Counted from the first letter of the stretch, positions 11,193 to 24,226 are shown. The stretch: 64,000 nucleotides of DNA from Thereva unica (GCA_949987705.1 CATLJY010000023.1:1-64000); one strand, 5' to 3'. Notes: a model not told the origin generated them from the letters alone. Numbers and translations are program-made.

Positions 11193-12869
11193 CTTATGCG
11201 AGGTATTACCCCCTTAGCCACAAGCCCGGAAAAGCATGACCAAGGAGCCAATACCATACATAAGAAATGAAAAGAAAATCCGGAACTCCTACGCCGGCCA
11301 CACGGAGTTATCTAGCTCGCCGGAGGGGTCGTGGGGTGTGTGGCCGGGGCTTACCGCGGTTGGTTCACCACTTACCTGTGCCAGTGCAATCTTGAATTCC
11401 ACCTCCATCCTTCGCCGGACATCACCTGAGCCTCGTCAAACCCTGAAAAGAAATGATCCCCCCTCAACCATTCCACAAAAAAATTTACCACCTGGACATT
11501 CTAATATTTACAATCCTTTAATAAATTTGTAAACCTCAACACAAACATTACATTGAAAACTTAACAACCACGACACTGATTAGTTGCCCGTGTCAAATAT
11601 TAACAATTAAGTGATCAAATTCAAAACATAAGGGTTACGTTATTTTAGGGACATGTGTATGAAGGACAACAATAAAGCGCGCAGTACTGGCCAATACTCC
11701 TCGCTTTGTACAAACGAGATTACAATCAACAGAATCCCTTAGAGGAAAAAACACATTTCCCGGAACCAATAGGTATTACTTAATTACCTGACTATCGAAA
11801 GGTATATCAATTGGTAGTAATGGAATATACAACAGTTCCTCCTTACAGTTCCTCCTTTATACTAGTGTCTGCTGTTTGATAAATATCATCTAATTTTCCG
11901 GCAACTTTTTCCCTATTTAAACCATATTCGAGTAATTTTGGATAATCTTCGGTCTGTTCTCCATCCCCCCTCGGTCTTCTGATTTTAAACCTGTTACTTC
12001 GTCCACCAACTCTCCATTGCCTTCCGCCATTTCTCTACACGTTTTTCCCGTTTTTTTCTGAAATTTTGGTGACAGATAAACGAAAAGTAGTATAAACACA
12101 GGGTCTTTCCCCACGTAAAACACTGAAATATGTATATCCTGTTTTATAAACAAAAGGGCAAAACGCAATTTTTGTATTGCTGGTATCCTTTTCGGTACTT
12201 TCAAATTTCTCCAAATTCTTTTCTTATTTGTTAATTTTTTTGTGCTTATTTTTCCTTGTATTTTCGACTAGAATTCACAGCACCGAAATAGTCCTGATTG
12301 TTGCTAATTCGAAACGAAATTTTTATTTTTTGAAAATGAACTGAATAATGAAGGTTTTTGTCTTCCAGCCAGTCGTATGTGTTCAAAACTGATTTTTTCC
12401 TTTTTTATTTAATTTTAAATTTTTCCGAACAAAAATTTTCGCAGTAAATTTCTGCATACGTCAAAATTCGAACTCCCATTTTATTTTTTTTCATTTCTCC
12501 CCGCCTACCTATTTGTTCCGAACCAACTACTCGATTTTCTTCCCCACAGTAATTTTTAGTCAAGTAGATATTTAGGCAAAACTGACCGTTACATACCCTC
12601 GGGTCCACGAGGCCGACTCGCGAGGCAGTGAGGAGCCGAAAAAAACGGACAGTTTCTTTTCTGTAGTGAGCTTCGGGTAAGATCAACGTGGGTCTCGACT
12701 CATCCCCTGAGATTAAGAGGCTCATGCTCTCCAGATTGAGATGCCGGGCTGTTCAGGTTCTCACCAGAGTCGTCTCCATACGGAGTGAAAAAAAGAAAAG
12801 TTGGACGTACGGTCACGACCGTATTTTCGTGATAGTATGTTAACCTGCAGTAAGAGCCAACAGAAAATA
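11193..12869. other. Non-coding interval between inverted-repeat arms
   Basis: No gene is supported. A G+C-richer patch at 11280-11420 and another at 12590-12790 stand out from the A+T-rich surroundings. Short open frames here have no recognisable motifs. Confidence 0.5.
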
Positions 12870-13205
12870 AGAGTTGCAAAGCCAAAACTGTCAAATCAAT
12901 TCAATATGAAGGATATGGGAAAAGTTAACACTTACATAGGTATAGCCATAAACCATAATAAAAAGGAAAATAAATTAACGTTAAGTCAGGAAAAGTACAT
13001 AGAATCTCTTGGGAGTAAATATAACTTAGAAAGGTGTAAATTATACGATACTCCTATGGAAACAAATTTAAAATTAGATCCAGCATCTGAAATTGACGTA
13101 AGAATTAAGTACAGAAATTTAATTGGAGAAATTTTATACCTAAGTACTGGCACAAGACCAGATATCGCGTTTAGTGTTAACCATTTGAGTAGATGCCAAA
13201 GCTGC
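12870..13205 (+). pseudogene. pol: Copia-type RT fragment
   Basis: The plus-strand frame encodes the C-terminal part of a Ty1/Copia reverse transcriptase and the start of the RNase H connection: NMKDMGKVNTYIGI, a diverged YRNLIGEILYLS and the following TRPDIAFSVN. Both ends are truncated and no LTRs are seen nearby. It is the only plus-strand LTR-element fragment with coding content here. The adjoining 13206-13563 has no recognisable feature. Confidence 0.8.
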
Positions 13206-13563
13206 TAAGCGGTGCAGTTTAGATAATGCCACACCTCCAGGATAGTTAGCGCTTGATACTGACAACAGGAGTATGGTAAAAAATACCGTGATCGGGTTTT
13301 GGATATAAGTTAATCACGCCTTTAATTATCTAATTCCAAAATTAAATTGGAAGATAATGGTCTCTCCTTTCCTTGTGCTAACTTTAAAGTGAGGTACTTT
13401 TTTTCGCGGTTTTCGGCTATTTTGCAATGCAAAAATACAAATTTCAAAAATCCACCTTAGGGTAAGTTTTAGCAAATTTAATAACGAACAAAACATGCTC
13501 AACAAATTTTTCGCCTAGAAGCCTTCGTTAAGAGATATTTAACAAGAAAGGCCAAAAAACAGG

Positions 13564-13735
13564 GAATTTTTAGTGAACTTTTCAGTTTTTGGGCTACCAA
13601 AAGTTTTCCTGGGAGTGTCATGCTTGCGCACCCCCTAAATATTGTTGAGGATATTATTTCTGACCGATTCCACCAAAAAAGTCCGTTACATCACGCCAAA
13701 ACCACTGGAAATGCTCCAGCGCCCGGACTATATGT
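13564..13735 (-). repeat. Right arm of the 180-bp inverted repeat
   Basis: Near-perfect complement of 11009-11192; both arms end with agtcc/ggact. Differences are a few substitutions, a short gap and a poorly matching stretch near the outer edge. Confidence 0.75.
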
Positions 13736-14768
13736 GTAAAATATAATAACCTTAAAATAAAAAAAAATATATAAAAACGGGTATTTTTCAGTCATAATTT
13801 GTAAATTTTTTAAATAATCATTGAAGTCCCAGAAAAATACACCTCCCTTTAATACGCAGTCGCAACTGATTACATGGCAGCAAGTGATTTGATAGGAGGA
13901 GTTAACTGAAGCTTTTGTCTGAGCTTTTAAACATTTTTAAGAGCTTAGCTGGGGAACATGCGCGGGATGTCACGAGGTTTGAAAACAACTATACTTGCAA
14001 CTTGTATCCTACATAATTTCACAAAAAAACTAGTTGGGATGAACCCCTTCGGCATTAAAAGCTCTTCTTTTGAGTTTTCTTTGTAAGCTTTTTCTTAAAA
14101 ACAAAAAAAATTGCGATTTTTCAAGAGAAAAATCGTAGGACTTATATGAATATATTTCGAATAAAATCGGACCTGTAGAACAGGTGAAAAACAAATTAAT
14201 AAAACTGTCGAAGAACGATTTTCAAGAAAAAGCTCAAAAGTAAAGTTTTTAATTCAAAAACTGGAAAAAGGGTGGTTTTCAAACGAGTTTTTATGGTGTA
14301 AAATCAAACCTTACATACATTTCGTGAAAATGGGTTTGTAGAGCAACCCTTTGCGAGCCAAAAGGCCAATCAAAAAATTTGTAGGACCACTGTGGTCCTT
14401 GTTCAACCTTTTTTCTTAAAACAGGTGTTTTTACATTTTTGAGATTTACTCGAAAAGTTACCATTATTTTTTCATGAAATTTTTATTGCAGGTAGGCACC
14501 ATCAGTGGCCACAATTAGAGCCCTGACCCATGGTTCTACGATAATTACACTCCCTATAATTATCCACCTGTTCCCCTGGACCAATTTTATCCAAAACGCA
14601 TTCATTGAATTCCTACGATTTTTCTCTTAATTATAGCGTCAAGAAATCGCAGGGTAGATTTATTTCAACTTTTAAATATTTTTCCGCTATCCCTCCTGGG
14701 CTACTGTACGAGGAACGTAGATAGAATAAACTGACATCTTACAAAATAGTAACACGTTTAGCACTCCA
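13736..14768. other. A+T-rich interval without recognised genes
   Basis: No open frame with recognisable motifs and no strong repeat was seen. Confidence 0.5.
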
Positions 14769-14972
14769 TTAGGCTGGCTCCACACCGAAGCAAGCAAAGA
14801 GCTTTTGCTTTAGCAATCAAACATCTCTGCTCGCTATCAACCCACACTGGAGAAAGAAAAAGAGTGGCTAAGCAAGGACCCGACTAACATCACGAAGCAC
14901 AGTTTTTTGTGATTGCAAAGAGAATTTGTTTTCTTTCTCTGGTGTGGGCTTCTCCATTTAAAATATATGCAA

Positions 14973-17529
14973 CTAGCATAAAACCCGCGTGCCTTGCAAC
15001 GCCTTTAAAAACTGTTTATTATGTGCAATGTTTTCCTTAAAAAAAACCAACAAAAAAGTCAGCTGTTATTATCCCTAAAAAGGGTTTATTATAATGCATT
15101 TTTTTAATAAATATGGTAAACAAATTGCTGCGAATATCACCTCTGCTCAACAAATCTGCAAGTTTTGAAGCAGAGATTGGCATGTATATGTCATCAAGAA
15201 AAGTGACATTTTAGGGTTTGACGAACGTTCGTTAAGTTTGTTCGCCTATTTACGAGGATGTAAGAAATTATGAAGCAATCACAAATGAATATTAAATAAA
15301 GTGAATTTCGAGTCATCCATTTCTACGTGATTATAGGGATGCACTGTCAAAATTTCAGCCCTTCAGCTTCAGAGGTTTGGGTTAACCCCATTTCATCCCC
15401 TTAGGAGATGCATTTCGAGTAATCGCCTCTTAGTGGACGTCCACGTCATTATAGGGATGCACTGTCCAAATTTCAACCCTGTAGCTCCAGTAGTTTGGTA
15501 ACCCCATTTCACCCCTTTAGGGATGAATTTCGAAAAATCGCTTCTTAGTAAATGTCCACTTCATTATAGAGATGCACTGTCAAAATTTCAGCCGTTTAGC
15601 TCCAGCGGTTTGGCTTAACCCCATTTCACCCCCTTAGGGGATAAATTTCGAAAAATCGCCTTATAGTGGATGTCCACGCCATTATAGGGATGCACTGTCA
15701 AAATTTCAGCGCTATACCTTTAGCGGTTTGTAAAAACCCCATTTCACACCCTTAGGGGATGAATTTCGAAAAATCGCTCTTTAGTGGATGTCCACGTCAT
15801 TATAGGGATACACTGTTAAAATTTCAACCCTATAGCTCCAGCGGTTTGGATAAACCCTATTTCACCCCCTTAAGGGATGAATTTCGAAAAATCGCTTTAT
15901 AGTGGATGTCCACTCCATTATAGGGATGCACTGTCCAAATTTCAGCCCTATAGCTTTAGCGGTTTGTAAAAATCCTATTTCACACCCTTAGGGGATGAAT
16001 TTCGAAAAATCGCTCTTTAGTGGATGTAAACGTCAGTATAGGGATGCACTGTCAAAATTTCAACCCTATAGCTCCAGCGGTTTGAATAAACCCTATTTCA
16101 CCCCCTTAAGGGATGAATTTCGAAAAATCGCTTCATAGTGGATGTCCACTCCATTATAGGGATGCACTGTCCAAATTTCAGCCCTATAGCTTTAGCGGTT
16201 TGTAAAAACCCTATTTCACACCCTTAGGGGATGAATTTCGAAAAATCGCTCTTTAGTGGATGTAAACGTCATTATAGGGGGATGCACTGTCAAAATTTCA
16301 GCCCTATAGCTTTAGCGGTTTGTAAAAACCCCATTTCACACCCTTAGGGGATGAATTTCGAAAAATCGCTCTTTAGTGGATGTCCACGTCACTATAGGGA
16401 TGCACTGTTAAAATTTCAACCCTATAGCTCCAGCGGTTTGGATAAACCCTATTTCACCCCCTTAACTGATGAATTTCGAAAAATCGCTTTATAGTGGATG
16501 TCTACTCCATTATAGGGATGCACTGTCCAAATTTCAGCCCTATAGCTTTAGCGGTTTGTAAAAACCCTATTTCACACCCTTAGGGGATGAATTATGAAAA
16601 ATCGCTCTTTAGTGGATGTAAACGTCATTATAGGGATGCACTGTCAAAATTTCAGCCCTATAGCTTTAGCGGTTTGTAAAAACCCCATTTCACACCCTTA
16701 GGGGGTGAATTTCGAAAAATCGCTCTTTAGTGGATGTGCACGTCATTATAGGGATGCACTGTTAAAATTTCAACCCTATAGCTCAAGCGGTTTGGATAAA
16801 CCCTATTTCACTCCCTTAAGGGATGAATTTCGAAAAATCGCTTTATAGTGGATGTCCACTCCATTATAGGGATGCACTGTCCAATTTTCAGCCCTATAGC
16901 TTTAGCGGTTTGTAAAAACCCCATTTCACACCCTTAGGGGGTGAATTTCGAAAAATCGCTCTTCAGTGGATGTCCACGTCATTAAAGGGATCCACTGTTA
17001 AAATTTCAACCCTACAGCTCCAGCGGTTTGGATAAACCCCATTTCACCCCCTTAAGGGATGAATTTCGAAAAATCGCTTCTTAGCGGATGTCCACGCCAT
17101 TATAGGGATGCACTGTCAAAATTTCAGCCCTATAGCCCCAACGGTTTGGATAAACCCCATTTCACCCCCTTAGGGGATGAATTTCGAAAAATCGCTTTAT
17201 AGTGGATGTCCACGCCATTATAGGGATGCACTGTCAAAATTTCAGCCCTTTAGCTCCAGCGGTTTAGGTTGTGCGTTGTCTGTCAGTCAGTTACTTTTTA
17301 TACCATAGAAAAAAAAGTAAAGATAAAAAATCTCCTTACAACGTATTGAACCCCATTTCACCCGCTTCAACCCTTTTTTTCTCCATAAAAAGTAGCCTAT
17401 GTCCGTCTCCAAGGTCTAAACTATGTCTGTAGCAAATTTCATCAAAATCGGTTTAGTGGTTTAGGCGTGAAAGCGTAACAGACAGACAGACAGACAGAGT
17501 TACTTTCGCATTTATAATATTAGTAAGGA
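14973..17529 (-). mobile_element. Non-autonomous Helitron 1
   Basis: Read on the minus strand it begins TCCTTACTAATATTAT and ends CTAG. It sits exactly between A and T of the target (t17530 and a14972 on the plus strand). The 5' part (TTATAAATGCGAAAG then a gaca/gtct microsatellite) is a terminus common in insect Helitrons. The 3' end has GCAAGGCACGCGGG before CTAG. Inside is a long 118-bp minisatellite. No Rep/helicase is encoded, so it needs an autonomous partner. Confidence 0.88.
15330..17270. repeat. 118-bp minisatellite inside Helitron 1
   Basis: About 16 copies of a roughly 118-bp unit share words such as gggatgcactgtcaaaattt and gaatttcgaaaaatcgct. Over about 15660-16990 two unit types alternate: one with gctttagcggtttgtaaaaa and the other with gctccagcggtttggata. 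This gives a dimeric higher-order period near 236 bp. Confidence 0.92.
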
Positions 17530-17906
17530 TGAAGTACATACGGTTATCTTCGTAAACACAAAGCAAAGCACATCATTTTTGCTTGCATTTGGTGTGGGTA
17601 ACACCGTATACTTCCTGCGTATCTAGTTCACAAAGCAAAATTTCTTTGCTTCTCTTTGTTAGCTTTTTCTCTGCTTGCTGGAGTGTGGGCTCTCTTACAT
17701 TTATTACACATATTTTATATCACAGAGCAGAAAAAAGCACTTTTCTGTGTTTTGCTTGTTTCGGTGTGGAGCCAGCCTTAGTGGGAAATTGACTAGTATC
17801 AGAACTGTTGACAAAGTAATCCTGGGAGAAGCTAGTTCAAATAACTATAATAGTAGTAAATCTACAAGATTTTTCTAGAGAATTTGTTTTTCCTAAACAT
17901 GAACGC

Positions 17907-17947
17907 CGAGTCGAGAAAAAAGTTTATGGCGAGCGATTCTCGACTCG
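17907..17947. repeat. Perfect 11-bp hairpin
   Basis: cgagtcgagaa at 17907-17917 is complementary to ttctcgactcg at 17937-17947, with a 19-nt loop. No function is assigned. Confidence 0.7.
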
Positions 17948-19165
17948 TAAGCGACGAGTCTATAAAATTCTTGCAGGGTCCCTTAAAATTTAAAAATTAG
18001 ATTAAATATACATACATAACCATAATTTAAAACTCAAACTTTATAAAGCCCACTGGGTTTAAGCTCCATCGGCTTAGACCCACTTTGTTTAGAATAAGTT
18101 CTATTAAAAAAAAATAGTGTGCGTAGGACATCTATCTATCTGTCTATATTTTCAAATCAATCTTAATACAGGAGGATAAGGATCAATAAATTTTATTTAT
18201 GAATATTCTGTTTATTTAATTGTTACTTATAGGAACTCAGCGCCGGCCCTAGGGTAGAGCGAGTGGAGCGGTCGCTCTAGGCGCCATGTGGTAAGGGGCG
18301 CCAAAATGAATGCAAAAAACAATTTCGAGCAAAAAATAAAATTTTGATGGCACTTACTGAGGGCGTTGTTTGTAGCTAGCCAAGTCTGTGTACTCATCAA
18401 TTTGACTCGAACACGGCACAAGCAGGGAACACTGACGCCAAGAACGATAGTACATGACCTTAGGCCAAATGCTGCTCGAGATCCATGGAGCAGACTGAAT
18501 ATGACGGACCTAACTCGATAAAAATCGCAATCCTAATGTGTAAACAATCGTGCTGAAGTTATGAATGGTACTGCGTGAATGTACCTACTGCTAACGATGG
18601 ACTTTGGATACCAGGTGAACTTCGGTTTGAATTAGCCTTCCATTGGTGATACGGCCATGGGCGACCGTCTTTTCTCGCCCAGCTCATGGTATCAATATAA
18701 AATTACCTTAAAAAAAACTTTTGAAGATGGAGCACTTCTTAACGCTCCAAACATTTCTGGGGCTTCCATAGCTCCCAAAAGAATGAACTACAAGGCCAGT
18801 TAGATAAGATGCTAAGTAGCTCAGCGATAGTGAATTGATGTTATTTAAAATAGAAAAAAAATTTAGCTGTCAAAATAAATTTTAACTCAGCTACCCATCC
18901 AGTCGACACATATCGCTGAGTTACTTTTTACGCTGTGCTGTTCAGCTAAGCGGCTTTTCCGCTAAGTGCCCTGGATGCGACCAATGATTTATCTTTTAGC
19001 TGGATCCCGGTGCGCCTCGCTGTACCTATCAATGTGGTGGATGGTGTTCGTTCAGCCCTTCCCGCAGCATTAGGGCCAGGACACACATATCCGCACCGAG
19101 TCCACACCGCATCCGCACCGTGTCCGCGCAAAAACTAAACTCAAGTAATTTAACGCGGTGCGGAC
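17948..19165. other. Repeat-derived interval
   Basis: No gene is supported. Near 18235 the sequence cagcgccggccctagg resembles a hAT-type terminus, but no partner end was found. At 19075-19160 a G+C-rich patch carries partly complementary words (ccgcaccgtgtccgcg and cgcggtgcggacacgg), which suggests a truncated palindromic MITE immediately left of the LINE fragment. Confidence 0.4.
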
Positions 19166-20206
19166 ACGGACTGTGTATAAGATATTCTCCGCTATCCCTC
19201 AAAACAGGATGGCGCCATACGCCAGAAACATCATAGGCCAATACCAGTGTGGCTTCAGCCTAGGCAAATCAACAACTAATCAGATTTTCACCTTGAGGTC
19301 TAGAGTTTGATGTCTAGAGTTTCAAAACTCAATTCAACACCTCTTCATAGACTTTAAAGCCGCCAGAGCATAGCCAGAGTAGAACTCTACAAAGCCATCC
19401 CCAACAAACTGACAAGACTATGTAGGTTGACCATGACCAATGTGTCAAGCCAAGTAAAGGTATCCGAAACATCTATAATGGACTCCGACAAGGGGACGGC
19501 CTGGCCTGCCTCCTTTTCAACCTGGCGTTGGAGAAATTGATCCGAGATTCAGACGTGACATCAAGGGTTCAATCCTCCACAAGTCCACGCAATTACTGGC
19601 TTACGCAGACGACATTCACATCATTGGAAGAACAACAACAGCTGTACAAGAAGCTTTCACTCAGATTGAGCAAGCGGCAGGAAATCTGGAACTGCACATT
19701 AACGAAAGAAAAACAAAGTACATGGTGGCCTCGTCTGGAAGAACACCTAACGTTGGTCCCACAATCAAGGTAGAGGAACACGAGTTTGACGTGATAAAAT
19801 CATTTACCTACCTTGGGTCAATAGTAGCAGCCGACAATAGCTTGGAACCAGAAATACGCGCACGACTGCTAAAAGCCAACAAAGCCTACTATAGTCTATC
19901 AAGGCTCTTTAAATCCAAGTATCTAATGAGATCTACGATCGCTATCGCGACATAGATGTTGTGAAGAAAATAAAGCTCGGTAAGCTCTGGGCAGGGCATC
20001 TAGCTCGTATGAGTGAAGATGAGCCTGCTCGGAAAGTTCTCTGCGATAAGACCTCGCGACAGCGAGGGAGACCCAACCTTCGCTGGATGGATGGCGTAGA
20101 CCAGGACGCTCAGAGCTTAGGGATGCCAAACTGGATGACGTCGGCTCAGAATCGGGACCGGTGGAGAGAACAGTTGCGAGAGGCCAGGACTGGATCCCAG
20201 TTGTAG
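19166..20206 (+). pseudogene. LINE reverse transcriptase fragment, copy 1
   Basis: Plus-strand remnant of the same LINE family as 30893-32026. It begins inside the RT (KIFSAI...RMAPYARNIIG), with frames broken by small gaps. 19722-19919 encodes YLGSIVAADNS and LLKANKAYYSLSRLF. 19961-20206 encodes the C-terminal GHLARMSEDEPARKVL and GRPNLRWMDGV segment, which copy 2 lacks. An internal deletion joins the two blocks near 19920. The clade was not assigned. Confidence 0.8.
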
Positions 20207-21789
20207 AGCCGTTAAAGAAGAAGAGGGACACGGGCAGGTAGATACTGACTGGTAAAATTATATTTGTTTACTTTCTCTCCGTGTGTTACCCGAGTGCCGA
20301 TATGTGTGTGCGGCATTTATCCATTGATAATTATATACGTTGGGCATTTTCGAAATGAATTACCCAATAAACTACAGTCGAATATCTTTTATGCATGGCA
20401 AATGAAAAAAATCATTTAATATTGTGCTATTTTGTCGATCGTATTTGCTTTTCGTCACATATTTGCATATGTATTTGTTTGATTTGACGGAATCCAAAAT
20501 TCAGCATTTTTTTTGAGAATTGAATGTCGTGGACAATAATGACGAATTCAGAACGATCCCACTATAGTCAACTTCGAAATCCTGACCATTAGCCTTCAAA
20601 GTTATCTCTTTGCCATTGACCTCAATAGACGACGATAAAACGGGTAGCCATTGTTACCGATTGTAGTTTCAGAAATCAATGCTATTGGATACCGCTTGAA
20701 ATATTCCCCATCTATCATGCCTCATGATTCCATCTCCTCCCATTGTGGATTGCCGTAAAAGTTATGAACAAATCTGAGCAACTACGTATATTGACGGACA
20801 TGTGCTCTCAAAAACACACAACGTATCTAAATACGTTTATAGCGATTTCCCAACGTTCCTTTCGAATTATACCGAATTTTTTTGCACTTATCTAAAATTA
20901 TTAAAGTGATGGTTCGGCTGCCCCAGCTTCCATAATTTTTTGTTCTTTTTCACTTAAGCTTCTGTCTTAAACTGCTAAATAAAGTCTATTTTAGCATATA
21001 ATATGGGTCAAAAAGAGGAGAGGGAAGTGTTGTAACTTGTTCAATAAAGATTTTTCTGTGTCAAAACTAACACATGCACAAATGCTTCCTAGATAAGAAA
21101 CAATACGGCATATGCATTAATATCCCATCTAAGAATAATAAGTTACTCTTGGTGTAGCAATACCCATGTACCTCCGGGGTATGATAACAAACCAGATTAC
21201 CAAGTGTGAAGTAGTGAACCGTTTACACCAGCCCAATGGGAGTAATATGTAAACGCACTTCTACGTTATTACTGTTACGTTTTGTTTAATGCATTTATAA
21301 TTTGACACCACTGCACTATCGCTGCTGCAATCCTTTTTCAGAACGATTTAACTTTTTTTATTTCATTTAATAAAACAAACCGATTTCAGATACAAATCAT
21401 ATTAATTAAATGCGAAGAAAAAAATTTCCAATAAGGATATCGACAATTCTTCTTCAAGTGCCATTACAAAAATACCAACAGACATAATAGTCTATTGATT
21501 ATGCCTGAAACAACAGGACAATAAGGAACTAAGACGTTCACGGGTTTTAATTGCAGGAATCGTTCAATGGGTCATTTAAGAAGAGAAAACCGCGGAGTGC
21601 TATTAAATTAGAGGGTGGAAATTCTAGATAGGGGTCAAAATTGGCCCTTTTTTTGTAATATATTTCGCAAACGAAGCAAAATTTCGATATTCTTTATAGG
21701 AAATTTTTTGTAGAGAATTAAATTTCCCATGGAAATGACTTATTTAAAAAATTTTGGAATTTTTTTTTTTATGTCAAAAATGCTAAAAC
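20207..21789. other. Interval without recognised genes
   Basis: A+T-rich. No motif-bearing frames and no strong repeats were found on reading both strands. Confidence 0.45.
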
Positions 21790-22890
21790 AAGAAGAAAAA
21801 AACAACAAATCCACTGGACCCGATAATATACCCCCTATCGTCTTAAAACAATGCGCGTCACCTTTGGCTAAACCTCTGCGCAAACTTTTTGCCCTGTCAT
21901 ACTCTACCGGAGTTTACCCAGACTCTTGGAAACTTGCCCATGTTCTGCCAATTCCGAAAAAAGGTGAAGCCAGCGACCCCTTAAACTACCGCCCAATAGC
22001 AATTACTTCTATTCTCTCCAAAACCATGGAGACGATAATCAACAAAAAGCTTATGGGATATCTAGAATCCAACCTACTCTTAAACGACAGACAATATGGC
22101 TTCCGCCAGAAAAGATCCACTGGCGATCTTTTAGTCTGTCTTAGAGAACACCTCAGCCGTAGTCTGCATGGATCCGGCGAGTCTAGTCTGGTTGCTCTAG
22201 ATATCTCCAAGGCTTTCGATAAAGTTTGGCACTCAGCCCTGTTAGCTAAACTCAAAGCTATTGGAGTTGACTCACTTCTACAGAAGTGGATCAAGAATTT
22301 CCTTTTCGGCTGTTCAATCAAAGTAGTATTGGATGGCGTCAAATCCGCATCCCACCCGATCTTTGCGGGGGTCCCCCAGGGGTCAATCTTATCACCGGCC
22401 CTATTTCTTATCTTTATAAATGACCTTCTTTCAATCCCCTCCAACCCACTTCTCAGCTTCGCTGACGACGGTACTTTACGGTACTCGTACAGCTTCGATA
22501 CAAAGCAGACTCATGCCAGATCCTGTCTTGATGATCGCGAACGTATGTCCAACTCTATTAATAACGACATTGAACTCATTCTAGAGTGGGAAAAGAAGAA
22601 TCGTGTTGAATTCAACTCCGACAAAACCAAGTATTGTCTCATTTCAAAGAAAAAGATCAACAGCTCTCCATCCTTGAAAGTGGACAAAGTTGAACTAACG
22701 GCCGATCACTCCCTACACATCTTAGGCGTGACTTTAGCCAAAGACTTGCGATGGAATGACCACATATTCCAAATCGCCAAACAAGGATCTCAGTGCTTGG
22801 GATTTCTTAAGAGGTGTAAGTTCCTCCTCCAGCCATCAGCGCGTGATGTTATTTATAAATCCTACATTCGGCCTCTTCTCGAATATTGTA
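21790..22890 (+). pseudogene. Jockey/CR1-like LINE RT fragment
   Basis: An open plus-strand frame carries the RT blocks in order: STGPDNIPP, LPIPKKGEASDPLNYRPIA, QYGFRQKRST, ALDISKAFDKVWH (catalytic Asp), GVPQGSILSP, SFADDGTL (catalytic AspAsp) and LGVTLAKDLRWNDH, ending at RPLLEYC. The endonuclease domain and both element ends are missing. About 365 codons remain uninterrupted, so it decayed less than its neighbours. The block order suits Jockey/CR1-group LINEs, but the exact clade needs a tree. The start of the longer open frame at 21729 is not part of the conserved domain. Confidence 0.82.
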
Positions 22891-23799
22891 GAGCTCTTAT
22901 GCTCTATTTTGTAATATTTTTTAAAATTAGGACAAAGGTGCTTGATACCTAGTCCTGTTGTAGTGGGTGTCTCTGGTTCTTGTAGCGAGACACCAAATCT
23001 TTAAACGCTCTGAAAAGTTTAATTAAACAAAACGCCTTTCAAGTTGATTAATGTTGAGAATTGATCAATTGACAGTCATTCATACTGTAGTCAAAAATTA
23101 CTCAGAAAGATACGACAATGTAATCATTTCTGTGCGAAGAAAAAGGAAAGTAAAAATCTATTCATTCTAATCTATTCATATACGCGCTCCGGAATGGCGA
23201 GAGGGCGGAGCAACGGCAAACTACACAAACACATGCAGAGCAGGAAGTACACGAAGATGGTACATGAATTCACACAAGCAAAATAAAAGTCCAGACGGCA
23301 CGAACGGCAGAACGCCAATTTTAGTATTAAAATTGCTTATAACTTCGAAAGTAAATGCCGTAGCATAAAAATTGTCTAGACATTATTCATAGGAAAAACT
23401 CCAAGCTTTCTTATTCTGGAAAAAAAACATTAGTTGACTATGAATATTTTGGAGAAAAAGGTGGTTGAAAGTGACATTTTTGTTAAAAAACAAAATTTTG
23501 ACTTTGACGACTCATAACTCTGGAAGTTGGTACTGTGGTACCGTCGTTTTTACAATTTTAGATAGGTGGGAGTATTCTGCGTGCACTGATACCTTATTCA
23601 TGAAGATATGTGGTGGCATTACAAAAATACAGCGTTAATTAGTCATTTCGCCCGAATAAAAACAAATAGCATTATTAACACCTTAGCCACAGTTACGGGA
23701 TATAACAACTATACAGAAATTCTATACTTATTATAGCCGATAATCTGAGATACTTTTCTTTTGCGCCGGGCCTGGGGCAATTTTTACCCACCTCCTTTG
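22891..23799. other. Interval without recognised genes
   Basis: No supported coding or RNA feature. A polypurine-like stretch on the minus strand near 23788-23800 could be the 3' end of the adjoining errantivirus remnant, but no LTR pair confirms it. Confidence 0.4.
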
Positions 23800-23811
23800 A
23801 TCATTTTGAGT

Positions 23812-24226
23812 TTATTGCATTTTTGTATTCAGTATGTTATTCTTAATCATTGCTATAATTCTTATCTTAAACGGAGCTGTGGTTACTGAGTAACTGGCAA
23901 ACGTGGTTTTGTGCACAACTCTGTATCTAAAAAAAAACTTTGAGGGCGATTTTCTCGAAAGGCATATTTTGCACTTAAGCTCTTCTGGCTGTGTACTGTA
24001 GAGGTTCGGTATACAGTTATTTGTTGGAATTTTCTCTAAGATGTCCTTGTAGGAGTAATATGAATCTTCTATCAGCATGCATGGCTTGACTAAAAATTGA
24101 ATATAATTTTGGCTCGTAAACGAAAAGGGTTGGGGTAAGTTAATGGTAAAGGTCTTATTGATTGGAAGGTAACTCAAATTATATAGGTTAAAATGTTCAT
24201 ATGATACGATAGTTTTATATTAAATA
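23812..24226 (-). pseudogene. env: Errantivirus 2 env, C-terminal part
   Basis: The minus-strand frame 23812-24177 encodes a cysteine-bearing segment (LPINKTFTI, VKPCML, NCIPNLYSTQ) like the middle of errantivirus envelope (F-like) proteins. It continues the env fragment at 29302-30050. The two halves are separated by the Helitron pair at 24227-29301. The frame is incomplete at both ends. The assignment rests on motif pattern and position. Confidence 0.55.

Larger units (their letters stand above)
14772..17777. mobile_element. TTA-flanked MITE split by a Helitron
   Basis: Terminal inverted repeats of about 28 bp (ggctggctccacaccg at 14772 and its complement ending at 17777) are flanked by tta at 14769-14771 and 17778-17780. 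A 3-bp TTA/TAA duplication and GC-rich ends fit PIF/Harbinger-type MITEs. Without the Helitron at 14973-17529 the MITE is about 449 bp. It has internal partial palindromes and no coding capacity. Confidence 0.75.

Noticed and set aside
11236..11532. 98-codon plus-strand frame in a G+C-richer patch
   Set aside because: No recognisable domain, Pro/Ser-rich composition and no supporting context.
15330..17270. Regular repeat spacing that might suggest a CRISPR array
   Set aside because: Units are 118 bp and contiguous with no unique spacers, and they lie inside an insect Helitron.
18235..18300. hAT-like terminus (cagcgccggccctagg)
   Set aside because: No matching second end and no 8-bp duplication were found, so it is not called as an element.
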